Assembly: GCA_022494885.1 (NCBI GenBank)
Contig: JAGVSM010004262.1
Span: forward strand, 62,001-126,000
Length of the DNA stretch: 64,000 bases
Direction of reading: 5' to 3'
From: Micrasema longulum
Taxonomy: Eukaryota; Arthropoda; Insecta; Trichoptera; Brachycentridae
The position numbers were made by a program, and so were the translations under genes. The notes under the pieces are model-generated. The model saw nothing but the letters and a program-made list of their open reading frames with translations. It ran no database searches and was not told the origin of the DNA. This document shows positions 34,713 to 44,871 of the stretch, one piece after another (position 1 is the stretch's first letter; the number at the start of each line of letters is the position of its first letter).

Positions 34713-35882
34713 ATGAGTGAGACTTTAATGAGTGGTCGGCTTATTTTAGAAAACCCAACATGACTAGCGCATGTCATCAAGTATACCTACACACATATTA
34801 TGTAAATTTAACTATAATAATCACGCCTATATTTTAAGTTGTAATATACTAACCTACTCTACCTTTTTTATCTTTTTAATATATAATATTTATATCATCA
34901 TTTATTGGGTTACATTTAGTCGTTTGTATATAAAATTAAATGGCTAATTATGTTTAAAATATTTTTGGAAATTTGCGTATGAACTTAGTTAAATTTAAAT
35001 TTAAGCTAATCTCAAGTATTTGAGAGCGTTCAAATGTTTGTAGACAGGGCTGGACTTCAGTGCCTCGGGAGTTATCAAAAAAATAATTTATTGCAACAGA
35101 TCCATACAGTAAATAATGCAACGTCTATAGATTTTCCCCTACAGTTACCCGGTCTTGGATAACTCAATGCTCCAAAATTCTGCAGAGAAACAACGGCCTA
35201 GATCTAGATGAACGTGGCACCAAGGTCCCAGAACCGAAGAACATACCGTGGGTGTACTGGCAAAAAGCTTTAACTCTAAAATCCTTGTTTTGAGAAATCA
35301 AGCATTTAAGTTTTGTTCCAATTTTACTCTTTTATATCTTGTTTAAATATAGTTGGATGTTAAGGGCTCATTAAAGAACATGTTATTAATTTTTCTGTTT
35401 CTTAATTTTATATTGGGTAAATATTAAGTTATTTAAAACTTTTAGCCTGAATAAAATACCGCGTATACGACTTAACCTTAAATTTATTTTTAAAACTACA
35501 GATATATGAAATTTAATATGACTTGGTGTATTTTGCCAGTTGGTAGAGCGTTAAAAACTTCACAAAACTGTATCATTAAGTCAAATCCATGTTTTCGAGT
35601 TAACCTACAATACAGTCTAAGATCAAAAAGAACCGACCCCAACACCAGGCGCGTGCGGTGAATATTATCAGTAGGGATGCTGACAAAAAATAAACATGTT
35701 TTTAAATTTAGTGGATGTGATGGTACATATAGTTAGATATCTAATTATAATAAATATTGCATTGAATCACTTTTGTAAAGTGCGCTTAATGTGTTATATT
35801 ATGAAAATGAGCCTATGTAAGTTTTCCATTATAATAATAATAATGAATAGTTGGTCATATAATATAAAGTAGCCGAGCACAA
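34713..35882. other. intergenic DNA, nothing recognised
   Basis: The stretch is mostly AT-rich with a unique moderate-GC part at 35040-35260. No exon or repeat was recognised. Confidence 0.4.
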
Positions 35883-36400
35883 AAAAATCTTCTTTGTGAC
35901 GATAATATAAACCTTAAGCTGAGACAACGAATGGTCAAATGTTATACATGGTACGTCTTACTGTACGCTGTAGAGGCGTGGACTCTAAAAGTTAATATTA
36001 TAAACCGCCTTGAAGCATTTGAAATGTGGATCCACCTTAAAATGTTAAGAATATCTTGGACCGATATGATAACCAACAATGAAGTATTACGTAGAGCCAA
36101 TACTAATAGAGAACTATTCACCACTGTTAAGCTCCGTAAGATTTCATATTTTGGCCATGTGTTGAGAGGTGATAAATATGCCATACTTCAGCTTGTCATG
36201 AAGGGGAAGATCGAGGGACGTAGAGAGGTCGGAAGAAAACAGCTTTCCTGGCTTCGAAACATCCGAGCATGGATCAGGATTAGAACTGTGGAGGAGCTGT
36301 TTCGCACTGCTCAGGATAGGGAAGCTTTCTCCCAAGTGATCGTCAACATCAGGAGGACCCGACATGACACGTGAAGAAAAAGAAGAAGAAGAAGCGGAGC
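35883..36400 (+). pseudogene. RTE-like retrotransposon 3' end with GAA-rich tail
   Basis: The plus strand reads NLLCDDNINLKLRQRMVKCY, then LLYAVEAWTL, MWIHLKMLRISWTDMITNNE, LRKISYFGHVLRGDKY and GRRQLSWLRN-like, ending in IVNIRRTRHDT with a stop at 36372-36374. The frame from 35931 is open for 147 codons. The WTxxxxN.EVL and KISYFGHVLR motifs are characteristic of a lepidopteran RTE-like lineage distinct from 477-940. A simple (GAA)n-like tail follows at 36373-36398, as expected for RTE 3' ends. Catalytic domains are missing. Confidence 0.85.
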
Positions 36401-36980
36401 ACAGGAGCAGGCGCGTCTCGCGGTGAAGCTGTTAACATTTAAAAGCACCTAAACCTCGAGATGTTCTAAAATTTTAGTAAAATTTCAATATCACGCTATT
36501 TAAAACTTTATGCCATACGTTATTAGAGTCGTTTTTTCTTTGCATTACTCAAGTTGGATGCTCTTTTTTCTGCAAGTCTCGCAGAACAATAAGACAACGT
36601 TATGAACTTTAATGCGCGAGCGCGGAAATTCGAATATTTGTAATAAGACTGGACTCAAAATGAAGAGTAGTATCCAGATTTCAGCGTATCAAACGAATAC
36701 TATCAAGGCTAAGGTACTTTAATATAGGAAATATGCACACGTATTTAGGTGTGTATTCAAAAAATATTGTTTGAATTTGTAAATTGCTTGCGCTCGAACA
36801 TTTTTTGTGATAATTTTAGGAAATATTTTTAGATTTTTTTCATATTCGTAATTTTTAATAATAAAATACATATTCGTATTTTTAATTATTCAAGGGATGC
36901 GCCAGATCCACAGTATGTACGGACGGAAGGTGCCTGATCATCACCCTCCTAAGTTGGGACAGTGCCAAAAAGAAGAGAGA
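36401..36980. other. AT-rich intergenic DNA, nothing recognised
   Basis: The plus frame at 36897-37109 runs into the fold-back element and is not a gene. Confidence 0.4.
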
Positions 36981-37181
36981 GGGAAAACGTTCTTGAGAAG
37001 GGATTATACAAGTCTAGGCATTTACAGGACTTATGACGTGTCATTGGCTGGTTTAATTAAACATAGGCGGATTGGTGAATGTTACACAGTGTATAAATCT
37101 GTCACTTAAACCAGCCAATGACAAGCCGTAAGCCCTATAAATGCTTAGACTTCCGTATTTCGTTCTCAAAAACGTTTTCCC
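36981..37181. mobile_element. fold-back repeat F with 75-base arms
   Basis: The left arm 36981-37055 (starts GGGAAAACGTTCTTGAGAA, ends TCATTGGCTGGTTTA) is the imperfect reverse complement of the right arm 37107-37181 (starts TAAACCAGCCAATGA, ends AACGTTTTCCC). The loop is about 50 bases. The loop and right arm are homologous to 40495-40615. The structure would form a long stem and has no coding content. It is probably a MITE or fold-back element. Outer termini and target duplication were not resolved. Confidence 0.7.
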
Positions 37182-37224
37182 TTTTCTGTTGCAATAAATT
37201 TCAAATTTCATGTATTATATTAAA

Positions 37225-37455
37225 CACTAGCTGGACCCAGCAGAGCTTTGCAATATCTAGATTTAAGTTTATTCACATTACATAGCTTAAATGAACAAAA
37301 TTTAATGTTTGATTGTTATATTAGTACATAACTACTTACATGTACTTTAAAACAAAAAAAATCTCCATCTTAGAACAGGCTGAGCCATGTTAGACGGAGA
37401 CTATCCTAACCAGAGAACTCTCCGTATTCATTTTCTCTTCACTAGTTTTATATAG
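37225..37455. mobile_element. possible unclassified mobile-element fragment
   Basis: It starts with ACACTAGCTGGACCCAGCAG and ends near ACTAGTTTTATATAGATT. The opening word resembles a widespread animal repeat terminus (CTAGCTG-ACCCGGCA type). The comparison is from memory of the pattern only and could not be checked. Confidence 0.3.
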
Positions 37456-37503
37456 ATTCCCTGGTATTAAATATGTATTCTTATATATGCAATACATTTT
37501 TGT

Positions 37504-37600
37504 ACAGGTAACCCCCCTGCATCACGGTTGATAGGTCCTGTAAAATGCCGTGTTATGTGAAACCGCGCTATATAAGACTCAAAGCCAGTACATAAAGGGG
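37504..37600. mobile_element. possible pogo/Tigger-like end
   Basis: TACAGGTAACCCCCCTGCAT followed by CACGG and a matching inner CGTGTTATGTGAAACCGCG resembles Tigger-type termini (CAGG-TAACCCC). No second end was found. Confidence 0.3.
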
Positions 37601-37920
37601 AGGTTCTCGGGATTTTTTTATATTTTTTAAATCATTAAAAAGTAATATATTTATGTGTCAAATAGTAGGAAAATACTTTTAATTTGTTAAATCTTGTTTC
37701 AATAATTTTCTACCCATCGTTGCTTGATACTATTAAACTTTAAAGTTTTTTGATAGAATTAATGTATCAACATCTTCACTCACTGAAAATGTTTTATCAT
37801 ATGCGCTTTCCGCCGTTTTTAAAAATCTGCAATTTTGGTTTGCATGCTGTTCCTTAAATGTTCATCGTAGATTTTCTGGTACGGAAACAGAGTATCTACC
37901 AATATCATCAAACAGAGTAG

Positions 37921-38124
37921 AAACGCAGAGTATCCTGATCGATTTTGTTACATGAAGGTAAGATGATCAGTCTTACGCTTCAGGTACCAGTCCAGGGACT
38001 ATGTAATATTCTGGTGTGAAAACACCCTTTTAAATAAATATTTCATATCAACCATGTCACGAATCGAACCCGAGATCTCTCACATGGTAGGCAAACGCGC
38101 CGACCATTACACCACGAGGCCGAC
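37921..38124 (-). mobile_element. tRNA-derived SINE, family A
   Basis: This is the best match to 4533-4778. The minus-strand head GTCGGCCTCGTGGTGTAATG starts at 38124, B-box GGGTTCGATTCGTG is reversed at about 38060-38073, and the body is nearly identical (GTACCAGTCCAGGGA, AAAACACCC). Confidence 0.8.
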
Positions 38125-38125
38125 T

Positions 38126-38190
38126 ATATTTGAATATGAGATCTAAGTTTAAAATATTTTTATTATTACAGTGGAATTCCATCAAGAATT
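38126..38190. repeat. solo end of the palindromic element at 42201
   Basis: TATTTTTATTATTA followed shortly by TTCCATCAAGAA (38177-38188) matches the right edge of the palindrome (42426-42466). Another TTCCATCAAGAA follows the MITE ending at 39088 (39101-39112). Confidence 0.35.
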
Positions 38191-38564
38191 TTGAATAAAT
38201 AACTGAAATCGGAATAGTTATTAATTTAATTTTGTCAACGTTGTTTGCGGTTAACAGACGTGATACAATATTATAATATTCTGATTTCAACCATTATCTT
38301 GCCAGAACAAAATAATATTTTTTTACACATTTGATGGTTGAAAAAACTTATACCTAACTTTTTTGCTTTTGTTTTTATCAATGTTTATTATGAAATGTGA
38401 CAATGTAGTTAAGAATGAAAAATTTGCTAAAGCGGTTTTAACTGAATGCTGTTTTACTTGTATTTGTTCATAAAAAAAACGAAATCACATGTGTCCTGTA
38501 GCATACATTGTCACGAAAAGGGTTGAATGAACGTACATACAAAAAATACAGACTTTAGGGCCCG

Positions 38565-38640
38565 TATTCCAATGGGAAGGAAAATTTTATCTTAAATTTT
38601 ATCTAAATGTAAAATTAAGTCTTCTGTATGAAAAATAGAA
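38565..38640 (+). repeat. dispersed repeat R1, fragment
   Basis: CCAATGGGAAGG, TTTTATCTAAATGTAAAATTAA and TCTTCTGTATG match the centre of repeat R1 (39370-39435). Confidence 0.5.
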
Positions 38641-38720
38641 TTTATTTTTTATTTTTTATTTAACGAGCCACAAACATGAACTTATTTGTAGGTTTTTTAA
38701 AAAATATTTATCTTGTAAAT

Positions 38721-39088
38721 TTATTATAGAAATGAAAGACGAGTGATACTTTAATCCACACATTTTGGAATATCCTGTGACCGGTTTCATCGCTTTCGCG
38801 ACATCTTCGAGACTGGTATCTTTATTAAGGAGTTCAATGTATTTATACAAAACAAAGGTGAGGATAGAGAATTCAAAATTATATGAAAGTAAATTAAATA
38901 AAATTATTTTTATCTTAGGATCATTAGCAAATTTTTTTGAAGAGAATTCAAAATTATATGAAAGTAAATCATATATAATTATTTTTATCTTAAGGATCAT
39001 TAGCATTTTTTTTTTTTTTGCGTTAACTAATGAGTTGATATAATGCTATTTTAATGAAAGTATCACTCGCCTTTTCTTTCTATAATAA
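38721..39088. mobile_element. MITE with 32-base TIRs and an internal 75-base tandem duplication
   Basis: Left TIR 38721-38752 (TTATTATAGAAATG ... GAGTGATACTTT) pairs with right TIR 39057-39088 at 29 of 32 positions. Inside, a unit starting GAGAATTCAAAATTATATG occurs at 38867 and again at 38942, exactly 75 bases apart, with only a few differences. The open frames at 38656-39006 and 38765-39043 are products of this structure. Confidence 0.65.
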
Positions 39089-39164
39089 ATTATAACGAAC
39101 TTCCATCAAGAATTTTCACTTACAAACTTAAATGTTTTATCTTATATATTTTTAAAAAAATATT

Positions 39165-39545
39165 CAAATGAGTCTTGCATTTTTAGAAATACATCACGTT
39201 TCTAAATGTTTTTTGGCACGGTTTCAACCCCCAAGTTTCACTTTGATTAAACCACATGAATATTACACAAATATTTTTTTTACATATCAAAATATCGTCG
39301 TAGTGGTACTTTACTGCAATAGGTTGTTGTTATTATTATCCGTTTTGATTTATATAACCATTCTGAGCCCATATTTCAATGGGAAGTTAACATTTATCTT
39401 CAATTTTATCTGTAAAGTAAAATTAAGTTTTCCGTTCTTAACATATTCAATTACGGGTTACCGTCATTTTCGCACATGAATATCGATCTTACTTTATCCC
39501 GACTCGACATCTACCGATAAAGATAGCGTTCATAATCGCGACCAA
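39165..39545 (+). repeat. dispersed repeat R1, copy 3 (fullest)
   Basis: This is the most complete copy and is colinear with 8258-8582 throughout. It contains ACCATTCTGAGCCCATATTT, and ends ACCGATAAAGATAGCGTTCA then TAATCGCGACCA. The frame at 39168-39479 is not credible as coding. Confidence 0.65.
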
Positions 39546-40154
39546 GAAAAACTTTAAATTTCTTGCTTCCATTAGTTCTTTTACATCTGACCCTTCTTAA
39601 TCCACCTTCAAACCCAAGCGTAATTTCAAAGTTTATCATTTTTCCTTTGCTATACTGAAGCCATTACAGCTTTTGCTGGCATTGTAATTTCCTAAAGAAA
39701 ATACATTTTCTTTCCACCCTTTCTTCATAGTCCTATAATTAATGTACACAATGTAAAGTTAATAGCGGACTGTTTTTGTGAGTGGTGTGAAAAATACGAG
39801 CATCATTAGCCGAAGGGAAGAGATAAAAAATATTTTTTTATGAACACGTGGCGTCAATTAAAAAGGTTACTCTGGTACGTTATTTTTTCAAGCTGTTGAC
39901 GTTGTTTAGCCAATTAATTTTGCGTGCCCAATTCCGATAAAATAACACCTAAGATAGAGTCTTATTAACCTTTGCCTCTGGCGGACTCTACGCGAAATCA
40001 ATGAACAAATATTTGTTCAATTTAATTTTAAGTGCGTTTTTCCTTTTATCTCAATTTATCAACATCCAAAATAAAATGAAATGAAAATTTACAAACACAA
40101 AATTGCTATTTTCCAATTCTCTGAAATTTTTCTTTTCTCGCATACAACAATATT
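39546..40154. other. intergenic DNA, nothing recognised
   Basis: No repeat homologue, exon or RNA signal was seen. Confidence 0.45.
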
Positions 40155-40275
40155 ATCTTGCACAACCCCTGTGTGATTACGACGTCACCTAAGTCTACAT
40201 AGTATACTAATTGATATATCTCTCTAATTTTTTAAATAATGAAATCATATTTTGTTATAACCGGCTGAAATGATA
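40155..40275 (+). repeat. dispersed repeat R2, copy 1
   Basis: Shared words with 41690-41825 and 58285-58430 are AACCCCTGTGTGA, GTCACxTAAGTCTA, ATATCTCTCT, and TCATATTTTGTTATAACxGG. All three are plus strand. The class is unknown. Confidence 0.6.
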
Positions 40276-40424
40276 TTCCTGTTTTTATAAATTATGGTAA
40301 ATAGAGTTTTAACCTTATATAAGTAATTTTTTGTGTTTAAATTTTCATTAATTATTAAATATTTCAATTCACCTTTATTGTTGTAACTGGTCCAAAAAGA
40401 AAATTAAAAATTGCAAAATTATTT

Positions 40425-40745
40425 TCAGATGTTGCCTAGTTTGTGAAATAAGTCGAAAGTCAACAAATAGAAAAATCGAAGAAATATAGATGTTTAAACA
40501 TAGGAAAAATGGTAAAACTTACTCAGTGTGTAAAATGGCCACTTAAACCACCCTATAACAGGTCGCGAGCCCTGAAAATGCCTACACTTCCATATTCCCT
40601 TCTCGAAATTGTTCTCCATCCCTGTTGTTATTTGTTGATTATGGTATTTAGAAATTATAATAGTATAACCGCACACTGTGAAACATACACCGTTCCGCCT
40701 ATGTTTGAGCATCCACATGTCTTCGATACTTCCTTCTGTTGATTT
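40425..40745. mobile_element. fold-back repeat F, second copy with different arms
   Basis: The left arm 40476-40530 (TCGAAGAAATATAGATGTTT, AACATAGG) pairs with the right arm 40672-40726 (CCTATGTTTGAGCATCCACA, TGTCTTCGA). The interior 40530-40615 matches the right arm of 36981-37181. Thus the arms of one copy are the interior of the other, pointing to a larger composite element with nested inverted repeats. The frames at 40494-40718 and 40509-40742 are by-products. Confidence 0.6.
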
Positions 40746-40939
40746 TTGTGAAGTAAAATGTCTGAAACCTTTATTGATGCGAGTTCAATTCTACCGATTT
40801 ATTTCGCCTAGGATACTTCAAATAATCTTTTTTTTTTACACTTCTTCTTAGACTAGTAGGTTATTGATTCAATAGTATTCTGAGTACCTATTCGTCTAAT
40901 AATTCTTTAAATATTTGGGTCTTATTTATTTTTTTATTT

Positions 40940-41123
40940 AAAAAAAAAAAAAGAAATATTTGCGTTCTTTTAATTTACCCAAATATTTAATTTTGCGGGC
41001 CATTTTCAACGAGTTATAAATAACTCACTATTAGAAAATGGGAATCAAGTTGGAGTAAGATTCGAACCACGGACCTTTGGTTCGTGAGTCCGAGACACTA
41101 GCCACAGGACCAAAACCTGATTC
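40940..41123 (-). mobile_element. tRNA-derived SINE, family B, minus strand
   Basis: The minus-strand head is TCAGGTTTTGGTCCTGTGGC from 41122, B-box GGTTCGAATCTTA is reversed at 41058-41070, and the tail runs to GAACGCAAATATTTC near 40950. It is the inverted counterpart of 42691-42875. Confidence 0.7.
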
Positions 41124-41689
41124 AAATTATTGACAAAATGAAACAAAATGAATATTTTTGCTATCCGTAAGGATAGTATGCTCATGCCGCTGTGATTGGT
41201 GTTATTTAACAGTGCCTTATGGATCACTGGATGTGGATATTTTTAATTTCTCAAACTTATCGGTACTTGCTTCATACATACGGTTTTTCTTCATATAAAA
41301 TCTGTTTACATAACTAATATATAATATATATTTTTTTTATTTCAACATTTTTATTAAATAACAATGTTATAATAATAACACAGTGTTTAATGCTTCGAAT
41401 ATCCAAAACGTTAAACAAAAAATGTTCTACAATTTGTTTTTCACCCAGCCATATTTTCGTGAATTCATCAAAAATCGATTCATTACACTTTAATTAGGTA
41501 AGTTTATTAGTTAGGCTTTACAGGCGCAGCACGCGTGTTTAGCCGACATAAATTTACCTAATTACCAAATTTATACGAAATACTACCGTACTAAATAATT
41601 CTGTATTTTTTTATAAAACAATATATATGTTCCCTATCAAATACAAATTAATATCAACAAACTTTTTTTATTTATTCATAGTGCGATTA
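41124..41689. other. AT-rich intergenic DNA, nothing recognised
   Basis: No coding or repeat signal was recognised. Confidence 0.45.
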
Positions 41690-41825
41690 GCTTAACCCTT
41701 GTGTGGCTTTGTCACGTAAGTCTAATAACACAATACTTATTATATATCTCTCTTATTTTTATTTATCAATGAAATCCTATTTTGTTATCACTGGCCTAAG
41801 TCATGTAATGTATTATTTTCATAAA
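41690..41825 (+). repeat. dispersed repeat R2, copy 2
   Basis: AACCCTTGTGTGGC, GTCACGTAAGTCTA, ATATCTCTCTTATTT and ATCCTATTTTGTTATCACTGG align with copies 1 and 3. Confidence 0.6.
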
Positions 41826-42200
41826 ATATTGGAAATTGATTATTAAACAGTATATACATGCATACATATTTAAAGATATATTTTTGAATGCCTGTATTTC
41901 GCATATTTTTAAGAGTTGATTATTGATTCGTAATTAGCATTTTAAAACCTATAAAGTGTTTCTAACTCTTTTTTTATTTACCGCTACTGGAAAGTTGTAA
42001 ATTAATTACCCATGCAGTGACATCAGGTTTTTAACCAATAAATAATTGAAATTCTAACTCAAATGCGCTTTTAAAAAGTGCTTTCAACTTGACTATTTTA
42101 TATTATGTAAAAATATAAACTACGTGTTTTTATTTTATTTTACCTCATAATTTGATCAATAATGTTTTTTTTTTTTTTAAAGTTAATGTTTGTTTTAATT
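41826..42200. other. AT-rich intergenic DNA, nothing recognised
   Basis: No coding or repeat signal was recognised. Confidence 0.45.
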
Positions 42201-42458
42201 CAAACTGCATTTATTCAAAAGAAGTATCTGCTTATAATAATAAAAATACGTATATAGTTTTATTTCACTTTTTTTTTTTTTTCAATATTTTTTTTTACCA
42301 GTGACCGGGTTTCGTTGTGACCGACATCGTCAGACTGGTTTCTGAGCATTCTGACGATGTCGGCCACTGGTAAAAAATTTATAAAAAAAATAATTAAAAA
42401 TCAAAAGTGGAATAAAACTATATACGTATTTTTATTATTATAATTAAAATGCAGTTCC
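42201..42458. mobile_element. long imperfect palindrome / fold-back element
   Basis: The outer arms 42233-42271 and 42404-42442 are reverse complements with one mismatch in 39 bases. The inner arms CCGACATCGTCAGA (42321-42334) and TCTGACGATGTCGG (42350-42363) are perfect. TTTACCAGTG near 42294 pairs with CACTGGTAAA at 42365. Outermost, AACTGCATT (42203) pairs with AATGCAGTT (42448). The transcript would fold into one extended stem of about 250 bases. It has no coding content. Confidence 0.75.
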
Positions 42459-42690
42459 ATCAAGAAATCTCAGTAAAAAAACTCAATATATTAAGAAGTA
42501 TCTGCTGTTAGTTTTCCTCAAAAAACATTAAAACGCAGTACCTTATGAAATACTGCATTTTAGTAGCTATATAATTTTCTTTTGAGTCTTTTTTGCGGTA
42601 TCATGTTTTAATACTGCATTTTAACTAGTTTCGGGGCAACTTTTGGTTTCCAGGATGAGAATTTAAAAAACATTTTTGCCTTTTTTTAAT

Positions 42691-42875
42691 GATCGGGTTG
42701 TGGTCCTGTGGCTAGTGTCTCGGACTCACGGACCAAAGGTCTGTGGTTCGAATCCCACTCTACCCCAACTTGATTCCATTTTCTAATAGTAAGTTATTTA
42801 CAACTCGTTGAAAATGGCCCTCAAAATGAAATATTTGGGTAAATCATAAGAACGCGAATATTTCTTTATAAAAAA
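42691..42875 (+). mobile_element. tRNA-derived SINE, family B, plus strand
   Basis: The head GATCGGGTTGTGGTCCTGTG starts at 42691, B-box GGTTCGAATCCCA lies at 42745-42757, and the tail is TTGATTCCATTTTCTAATAG, AACTCGTTGAAAATGGCC, AATATTTGGGTAAAT and GAACGCGAATATTTC. It is not called a tRNA because there is no 3' acceptor stem partner and the unit is repeated. Confidence 0.75.
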
Positions 42876-43689
42876 CAAAAAAAAATGACAAGCTTTTTCC
42901 TCAGAATTAATCGTTATCATCCTAGCCTTACGATGAAATAAACAAAAAGGAAGTTTTCATCAATATCACTGCGATTTACTTGTTTGAAAAGTTTTTTGCG
43001 TTTTTCTCGGAAGTGGACTTTCCGAGTTACGGCGGTTTAGGAATTGCGCGGCACTGTTAAATGCATTATAATATTTATTTTATTTTTAATCTTGAAATTG
43101 GGCACACATTTACATTTATTTTTAATTAATTTATTTATTTATAAATATTCTTATGTGCGCTCTAATAATAACAATATTCTTATTTTTCATTCATAAATTG
43201 TTTAAAACATATTTCTTATCCTTCTGTTGAAATTTTGTTTTTTTTTCTTCTTCATAAATGTTTTTTCCCATATCATAATATTTTTGTACTGCCTTATATT
43301 AATTTAATTTTGTAGTTGAATTTTTGTACCTCTACCTGTTCAAAACTTTTACACTGTATTTTTGTAAGTTGCATTTCTTTAAAATGTTTTTGTTTATCCA
43401 GCTTTTTATATCTTATGTAGCATTTTCTCTCTTTTAAATCATACTTTAATTCTTAATTATTTCTGAATATTTTAAAAAGAGTTGTGTAGGCAATTGTAAA
43501 TAACTATAATAAAAAGTATACGTACTTAAATACATATAAGCTAAGGCTGTTTTCCCTAATTATTAATGGCACATCATTATTAGGATTGACGGCTAAAGGC
43601 GTCGTGTCATTACACACTACACGGGCAGAGGTGCCTGTACTCTGTACTGGGTGATCATAATAAATAGTCACCTCGTGAAGCGACACCGT
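42876..43689. other. AT-rich DNA between the repeat zone and the CpG island
   Basis: 43080-43500 is very T-rich and could hold a decayed LINE UTR. No recognisable coding. The minus frame at 43504-43704 has no domain. Confidence 0.4.
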
Positions 43690-43919
43690 GCTTGCAACTT
43701 GCACTAGTACCCATGCTAGTAGTAGTCGGTAGTCGGCGCTCAGTAGTGCAGCCCACGTGGTGGCGGCTGTCGTAGGTTGTTGAGCCCGACGCCCGCGCCC
43801 TCGCCTCCCCGCACCCCCGTCCCGCGGCCAACCTTCCCGGGCCCCATTCAGGCCCTTTTCCCTCGCTCCGCGGCCAGAGCCCTCGGCGCCTCAGTTGCAT
43901 CCCGGACGCGTCGCCCTCG

Positions 43920-43964
43920 TGACGTCAACACGGCTGTTCGAGAACGTAAACATGTAAACAAATA
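43920..43964. promoter_or_regulatory. CRE and tandem forkhead-type sites
   Basis: TGACGTCA at 43920-43927 is followed by GTAAACA at 43946-43952 and GTAAACAAATA at 43954-43964, the core RTAAAYA motif twice in direct repeat, 8 bases apart. Binding is inferred from motif only. Confidence 0.3.
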
Positions 43965-44629
43965 CCAAAACAAAATTGAAAAGTGTTAGTTTCGCAACTT
44001 AGAACAAATTTTAGCGAGGAAATCTTTTAGTTTCGGTGTAAAATACAAAAAAATATTATTTTACCGACATTCAATACGGTTCTCTGGATCGTTGATTGCA
44101 TTCCTATTTAAAACATCGAACATTGGATTCGTGTGCCTGTTCAATATCCTGTTTAGAAACCGTGCATAAGGTGTAAAGCTGCGGAGTTTTCCTGCAAGCT
44201 TTCCTCTAAAAACTTACTGTAAAATACTCGCCCATGCGGTGGTGGCGGTGGCGGCAGACCCACCGCGCGTAAACAGACGTGCCCGCTCCCGCCAAACTCG
44301 CAGCGGCGCAGACGTATACGTATTGTCGACAAATACACGCAGCGCTCGTTTTACTAGGAACCCACACTACCGAGAATCGGCTCGTCTGTATTGTGACGCG
44401 ACACTAGCGAAGCCTGAAAGCTTTCTCATACAGGCGCAGGCGCTACACACCACTACATACGGCCGTCGGCGTTACGTAGGCGCTTCACACGAACGTACAC
44501 ATAAATAAATGCACTTGCGCGTACGGTACGTCTGGATAGTATACATTATATAGATGTGTGGGTTATTTGAGCTCAATTGCTCGTGCTCGACGTTCTACCA
44601 GTCGCTCGTTGAGTAAAATAACGAATGCC

Positions 44630-44668
44630 TCAGTTCAGTTCGCGTTCGACCGCTCTTGTGGAGAGTCG
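44630..44668 (+). promoter_or_regulatory. candidate Inr + DPE core promoter
   Basis: Two overlapping TCAGTT initiators lie at 44630-44635 and 44635-44640. Taking A44637 as +1, the pentamer AGTCG at 44664-44668 falls exactly at +28 to +32 and fits the DPE consensus RGWYV. No TATA box is present at -30. Arthropod TATA-less developmental promoters commonly use this Inr-DPE pair with strict spacing. This would give a 441-base leader before the ATG at 45078 if unspliced. Confidence 0.5.
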
Positions 44669-44871
44669 CTCGCTCTCGGAACTTTGAAATATATCTGCCG
44701 AGTTTTGATCGTTAAAAATATTTCCAGTTGTTGATAGATAAATAACATTTTGGTGTTTAAGTTTTTGTGGACATTTCGGTTAAAATATTTCTTCACTCGA
44801 GCGTAAATATCAGTTCCGCAATCGTTGTTTTGATTGCAAACGGTTGCGAAATCATCGCGGGGAACTTTCGA

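Noticed and set aside
42691..42770. tRNA gene (A and B boxes, also at 2551, 4710, 33300, 33408, 33819, 38060, 41058)
   Set aside because: The sequences recur with shared non-tRNA tails in both orientations, and acceptor stems do not close. They are SINE heads.
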